A stretch of DNA of 64,000 bases. Source: Phycisphaera sp. (GTDB taxonomy: Bacteria > Planctomycetota > Phycisphaerae > Phycisphaerales > SM1A02). The position numbers and the translations under genes were made by a program. This document shows positions 60,801-64,000 of this stretch, in pieces (within the stretch, counting starts at the first letter, position 1; each line of letters begins with the position of its first letter). A model generated the notes under the pieces. That model ran no database searches. It saw nothing but the letters and a program-made list of their open reading frames with translations, and was not told where the DNA came from. The DNA lies in NCBI GenBank assembly GCA_016124975.1, contig WGMP01000004.1:248001-312000 (forward strand), in the 5' to 3' direction.

Positions 60801-61727
60801 GAGCTCGATCTGCGCGCGTCCTACGAGGCGTATCTCGAGGAGCGCGCCGCGGAGGGCTTCGAGCGGATCGAGCGCGAGAACGCGCAGATCGAGGCGGACG
60901 ACCTCAAGGAGTCGATCCGCAAGCTCGGCAACGTCAACCTCGACGCGATCGACGAACTCTCGCAGCTCGAGGTCCGCAACGAGGAGCTCGTCAAGCAGCT
61001 CGCAGACATCGACAGCGCGAAGGCAAGCCTCGAGGCGCTCATCACCGAGCTCGACGATGCGAGCAAGACCCGCTTCCAGGAGACCTTCGAGCGCGTCCGC
61101 GAGACCTTCGCGGGCCAGACGGGCATGTTCCGCAGGCTCTTTGGCGGCGGCAGCGCCGACATCTACCTGCTGCCCCTCGAGAACGGCGAGACGGACTGGC
61201 TCGAGTCTGGCGTCGAGATCCGCGCGAAGCCGCCCGGCAAGGAGCCGCGCGTCATCAGCCAGCTCTCGGGCGGCGAGAAGACGATGACGGCGGTGGCGCT
61301 CCTCATGGCGATCTTCCAGTCGAAGCCGTCGCCCTTCTGCATCCTCGACGAGGTCGACGCGGCGCTCGACGAGGCGAATGTGGAACGGTTCTGCCATGCG
61401 CTGACGCCCTTCCTCGATGTCTCGCACTTCATCGTCATCACGCACCACAAGCGGACGATGCAGGCCTGCCACCAGCTCTACGGCGTCACCATGCCCGAGC
61501 GCGGCGTCAGCAAGCGCGTGGCCGTCAAGTTCGACGAGGTCGGCAGCGACGGCCGCCTCTCGAAGGCCGCCGCCGAGCGCGCGACGATGGAGCCGCAGGC
61601 CGCTGAGACCGCGGCGCCGGAGCCGAAGAGGCAGCTCGCCTCCGTCACGATCGAGATCGACCCGGAGGTCCCCGCTGAGAAGCACTCGTCGCCGAGCGCC
61701 GCGCTCGCCGATGCGTGGCAGCAGTGA
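57846..61727 (+). CDS. smc: Chromosome segregation protein SMC
   Basis: SMC dimers compact and segregate the chromosome with ScpA and ScpB. The 1293-residue protein has the N-terminal ATPase lobe starting [15 protein letters not shown] with Walker A GPNGCGKS (31-38), the [11 protein letters not shown] segment (R-loop region), two long coiled coils around a hinge near the middle (about 540-680: [27 protein letters not shown]), and the C-terminal lobe with the ABC signature [18 protein letters not shown] and Walker [19 protein letters not shown]. The coils are slightly longer than in the ~1190-residue norm. ATG 57846 is chosen because GGAGG lies nine bases upstream and the first strand begins there. 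Confidence 0.96.
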   Translation: MRLAKLVLSGFKSFADPTEFRFDAPITGIVGPNGCGKSNVVDAIKWVLGERSAKSLRGGAMLDVIFAGSAARKPAGMASVTLCFDNPLLAVAIERGEDETQLLDNETDPETGEPIERVVDRRTVRNRRLPIDTDLVEVTRRLTSDGKSDYLINGRKVRLKDIRDLFLDTGIGNDAYSIIEQGKVDAMLLANPVERRAILEEAAGVARFRVRKLEATRKLESAEKNLVTTREQLANTERRLRIVRGQADKAKRFQELDARRRFLRRALSLDLFHELEERLHGLTSELQVLEQEKAALIAALSAAEDAKQDAEIARHAVETEQHRLEQRRLELSGTEAQAKQRAEFAQRTLGEAQEALAGERAQIALLAEESATLAAEAAKAADDLERATAAARELEQVATNEGARRQKAQQEAFEAQRTADLVGEQAARLDRERGALSQRLAAIESRSRSLGEELRRLAARIEPFARELDSLRASRLTQVVRGLVANDEIVRIQRQLDDRTRAASSLNESQSALARALAAVRDERTAVESRRRVLDEMGRAHEGLGSGVRAVLSDRARFPAVVGVLADLVDTDRANADAVEAALGDLLELVVLDDATRLAPHAESALSLRVRVAFAAAAQPAPIAAQIPAVAGATPLLELVRLDPRIRGIAERLLGTTFIVDTVERAVELSRGALAGCRIATRSGALVDERGRVIANASARADAAAGGFLARRAELAELNARAAALATQIAGLEQESLQLEVESKAAQESARTASQQLAEARRSALDAVHQTERIEQLMRQIERQRDSAAGEERHLLERLRASEEESQSVSAKLDGIARDVADAIARRDAARAALEEAKTVAAEAGDAVAAARVRSAEAQAALDAARREQRHVETRGGEVARQESALKESVVRRVAAIERAEAMLEESRAALEESSAGLAALAGEFAGVSERLREAQAAVEGSSREVEGARSNASRVERNAHAVELSRRELEVRRESLEEQTLSEIELDLRASYEAYLEERAAEGFERIERENAQIEADDLKESIRKLGNVNLDAIDELSQLEVRNEELVKQLADIDSAKASLEALITELDDASKTRFQETFERVRETFAGQTGMFRRLFGGGSADIYLLPLENGETDWLESGVEIRAKPPGKEPRVISQLSGGEKTMTAVALLMAIFQSKPSPFCILDEVDAALDEANVERFCHALTPFLDVSHFIVITHHKRTMQACHQLYGVTMPERGVSKRVAVKFDEVGSDGRLSKAAAERATMEPQAAETAAPEPKRQLASVTIEIDPEVPAEKHSSPSAALADAWQQ

Positions 61728-61741
61728 GTCGCTGCAGCGGA

Positions 61742-63220
61742 TCAGTCGTGCCGCACGCGCAAGCTGATGTACTTCAGATCGACATACGCGTCGAGCCCGT
61801 GCGCGCCGCCTTCGCGGCCGAAGCCTGAGTCCTTGCGGCCGCCGAAAGGCGCTTCAGCGGCGCTCGGGGCGCCGTCGTTGGCGCCGACCACGCCGCAGTC
61901 GAGCGCTTCGGCGACGCGCCAGAGGCGGTCGGCGTCCTGGGTCATCACATAGCCCGCGAGGCCCGACGGCGAGGCGTTCGCGAGTTCGACCGCCTCGCGC
62001 TCGCTCGCGAAGGTCATTGCGGCGACGACGGGCCCGAAGGTCTCCTCGCGTGCGCAGTCCATCGACGGCGTGCAGTTCTCGAGGATCGTCGGCGCGAAGA
62101 AACGATCTGCGCAGCCAGCGACCTTGACGCGCGCGCCGCCGAGCCGCACGCGCGCGCCGCGGGCGACGGCGTCGGCGACATGGCGCTCGACCTTCGCGAT
62201 CGCGGCGTCGTTGACGAGCGGACCGACGCGCGTCCGCTCGTCGCGCGGGTCGCCGACCGCGAGCGCGCGCATGCGCGCCTCGAGCCGCGCGAGAAAGTCC
62301 CCTGCGATTCCGGCCTCGAGCAGAAATCGATTCGCCGAGATGCAGGTCTGCCCCATGAAGCGGAACTTCGTGAGCATCGCCTGCTCGACCGCCCGGTCGA
62401 GGTCGGCGTCTCCGAAGACAATGAGCGGCGCGTTGCCGCCGAGTTCAAGCGCCGTGCGCATCAACCTCGGCGCACACTGCGCGGCGAGAATCCGACCGAC
62501 CTCTGTCGACCCCGTGAAGGTCAGCTTGCGCGTCGCGGGGTGCTCGATGAACGCACGCGCGATCGTCGCCGCGTCGCCCACCACCACGCTGAACGCGCCG
62601 CGCGGCGCGCCCACCGCGTCGGCGGTGCGCGCGAAGATTTCTGCGAAGGCAAGCGCCGTCAGCGGCGTCTCCTCCGACGGCTTCACCGCCTGCGAACAAC
62701 CTGCCGCCAGCGCAGGCGCCAGCTTGCGCGCGACCATCGCAAGCGGGAAGTTCCATGGCGTGATCGCGAAGGTCGCGCCGACGGGCTCGCGCAGGACGAC
62801 CACGCGTCGATCCGCCGCGCGCGCCGCAGGCATGTCCCCCGCCGCCATCTCCGCCGCAGCCGCCGCGTTGTCGAAGAAGGTCGCCGCATACTCGACCTCG
62901 CCACGGCTCTCGACGATGGGTTTGCCGCTCTCGGCGGTCAGGATCGCGGCCAACCGGTCGCGATCCGCCCGCACGCCCGCGCCGAGCGCACGCACGAGCG
63001 CCACGCGACGATCGACGGGCAGCGCCCGCATGGCTCGCGCGGCGACCCCGTTCGCCTCCGCCGCCCGTGCGGCCGTCGCGCCCTGAATCCCGCGCACCCG
63101 AGCAAGCACGGCACCCGTGGCCGGGTCGAGGACTTCGATCTCCGAGGCGTCCCCGTCGAGGAACCGCCCCTCCGCGAAGGATGCGACCTGAGGATCCGAG
63201 AAGAGACGGGGCTGCTGCAT
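61742..63220 (-). CDS. NAD(P)-dependent aldehyde dehydrogenase, succinate-semialdehyde dehydrogenase-like
   Basis: The 492-residue enzyme belongs to the ALDH superfamily, with VGATFAITPWNFPLAMVARKLAPALAAGC (shown by ITPWNFPLAM), KPSEETPLTALAFAEI, FTGSTEVGRILAAQ, the catalytic Glu in ELGGNAPLIVFGDAD and catalytic Cys in FMGQTCISANRF, and EETFGPVVAAM near the end. The text ITPWNFP, GQTCISANR and SGLAGYV is closest to the GabD/succinate-semialdehyde branch. AAGGGAG precedes the start, and TAAGAT 27-32 bases upstream is a possible -10 box. It converges on smc with a 14-bp gap. The exact substrate is a guess. Confidence 0.87.
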   Translation of the reverse strand: MQQPRLFSDPQVASFAEGRFLDGDASEIEVLDPATGAVLARVRGIQGATAARAAEANGVAARAMRALPVDRRVALVRALGAGVRADRDRLAAILTAESGKPIVESRGEVEYAATFFDNAAAAAEMAAGDMPAARAADRRVVVLREPVGATFAITPWNFPLAMVARKLAPALAAGCSQAVKPSEETPLTALAFAEIFARTADAVGAPRGAFSVVVGDAATIARAFIEHPATRKLTFTGSTEVGRILAAQCAPRLMRTALELGGNAPLIVFGDADLDRAVEQAMLTKFRFMGQTCISANRFLLEAGIAGDFLARLEARMRALAVGDPRDERTRVGPLVNDAAIAKVERHVADAVARGARVRLGGARVKVAGCADRFFAPTILENCTPSMDCAREETFGPVVAAMTFASEREAVELANASPSGLAGYVMTQDADRLWRVAEALDCGVVGANDGAPSAAEAPFGGRKDSGFGREGGAHGLDAYVDLKYISLRVRHD

Positions 63221-63477
63221 GAAGAACGGAACTCCCTTGGAATCATGATCTTACGGAAACCGGGGGCGGTTGGCGACCATCGTGGCGCCCTGACGACCAC
63301 TGTGAAGGTCATGCAAACTCGATGGTTTTGCGCGGGTCCGTGACAGTCCACGCATGCGGTTTTCGCCTTATGGGATGGCACAGGCGCCTTGCGCCCCGTG
63401 CTGTCGTGCCGTTGCTGCCTCGGCAGGCAGTTCCCTCGGCATGGCTGTTCAGAGTCCCCCCGTCTGAGCCCCACCTC

Positions 63478-64000
63478 ATGAACAAGCTCCTCTCCGTGGC
63501 CGCCGCCGCCGCCGTCAGCTCCTGCGCCTTTGGCTCGCTGACCTACAACCAGAACTTCGATTCGATGGGTTCCACCAACCAGACCGTTGTCGGGAGTGGC
63601 GCCATCAACGCGCAGGGTGTGATCGCTGGGCTCGATGGTCTCTGGCAGGCTGCCCGCATCGCCGGCACAGGCAGCACCGCGCTCGTCGCGACCTCGAACG
63701 ATGGATCGGGCAACTCGGGCGGAATCTTCAACTACGCCCAGCCGAGCTCCGACCCTGACCGCGCGCTCGGTGCGCTCGCGTCCAACAGCACCACGGCTGC
63801 CTTCGGCGTTGCGATCACCAACACCTCGGGACTGACGCTCGACACCATCACCATCACCTTCGATGCGATGATGTTCCGGACGTCCACCGTCGCCGTGAAC
63901 AAGCTCCTCTTCGCCTACGGCTTCTCGTCGGGCTCGGCCACGGCGACCGACTTCCTCTCTTCGAGCGGGCTCACAGCGGACGCGCAAGGCGACATCGTCG
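63478..64000 (+). CDS. Secreted protein of PEP-CTERM-like type (3' part outside window)
   Basis: From the ATG at 63478 an open frame runs to the window edge (174 codons). It begins MNKLLSVAAAAAVSSCAFGS, a signal peptide, and the mature part starts LTYNQNFDSMGST. It continues as a Ser/Thr/Gly/Asn-rich beta-strand protein (LDGLWQAARIAGTGSTALVA, TLDTITITFDAMMF). Text of this kind is common in exported planctomycetal proteins that end with a PEP-CTERM sorting signal, but the C-terminus is not visible here. It may be a surface or matrix protein. There is no clear ribosome-binding site. Confidence 0.7.
   Translation, partial: MNKLLSVAAAAAVSSCAFGSLTYNQNFDSMGSTNQTVVGSGAINAQGVIAGLDGLWQAARIAGTGSTALVATSNDGSGNSGGIFNYAQPSSDPDRALGALASNSTTAAFGVAITNTSGLTLDTITITFDAMMFRTSTVAVNKLLFAYGFSSGSATATDFLSSSGLTADAQGDIV

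Overview
The window is a contiguous piece of a GC-rich bacterial chromosome, densely packed with housekeeping genes on both strands. I read it as a member of the Planctomycetota, most likely the class Phycisphaerae. The evidence is: secreted proteins ending in paired dockerin-like calcium loops of the form DxDGDGxVGxxDLxxLLxAWG; a protein I recognise as the Minf_1886 family, known from planctomycetes and verrucomicrobia; a P-ring (FlgI)-like lipoprotein outside any flagellar cluster; and a diderm envelope gene set (LpxB, Mla, OmpA lipoproteins). No rRNA, prophage, transposase, CRISPR array or recognisable defence island is visible. This is core chromosome, so the interest lies in domain architecture and non-coding DNA.

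Layout. 1-3118 (minus): branched-chain amino-acid-type ABC permease (cut by the window edge) and its binding protein, then lpxB. 3203-6314 (plus): aspS and a dicarboxylate/amino-acid symporter. 6428-9030 (minus): trxB and a large secreted protein of unknown function. 9121-17041 (plus): purD, a divergent secreted subtilase, a GbsR/MarR-type regulator with its overlapping partner, and an FG-GAP/ASPIC secreted protein. 17093-27587 (minus): a cell-wall cluster read perM-like, murE, murF, mraY, mrdA, rodA, rsmG. 27781-35496 (plus): Minf_1886 protein, OmpA lipoprotein, a four-repeat lamin-tail-like secreted protein, mlaE, a transglutaminase-like protein and a small protein. 35497-47198 (minus): HDAC-like deacetylase, NAD-isocitrate dehydrogenase, LysM protein, fused secDF, yajC, tgt, rhomboid protease, site-2 protease, NUDIX hydrolase. 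47205-49147 (plus): mlaF-mlaD. 49266-53415 (minus): OmpA lipoprotein, prepilin peptidase, xseB-xseA. 53493-61727 (plus): recG, tRNA-Val(TAC), FlgI-like lipoprotein, smc. 61742-63220 (minus): aldehyde dehydrogenase. 63478-64000 (plus): start of a secreted protein cut by the window edge.

How the genes fit together. Envelope biogenesis dominates: peptidoglycan precursor synthesis and elongation (murE, murF, mraY, mrdA, rodA), lipid A (lpxB), lipid traffic (mlaE plus the separate mlaFD), protein export (yajC-secDF), two adjacent intramembrane proteases, and several outer-membrane-type lipoproteins. MurE carries the DNPR motif associated with meso-diaminopimelate. Other genes serve translation, redox, purine synthesis, DNA repair and chromosome segregation.

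The most unusual observations are: (i) the neighbouring rhomboid and site-2 proteases, unrelated in fold, end in the same ~35-residue tail; (ii) a cysteine-rich module is shared by the subtilase and the lamin-tail protein; (iii) short tandem repeats of about 13 bp, each locus with its own sequence, recur in 5' leaders; (iv) a TAnnCT -10-like box recurs before genes, often exactly six bases before the start codon, suggesting leaderless transcripts; (v) a 20-bp palindrome sits just upstream of the regulator's predicted promoter. Gene calls rest on motif recognition by eye, without database searches.
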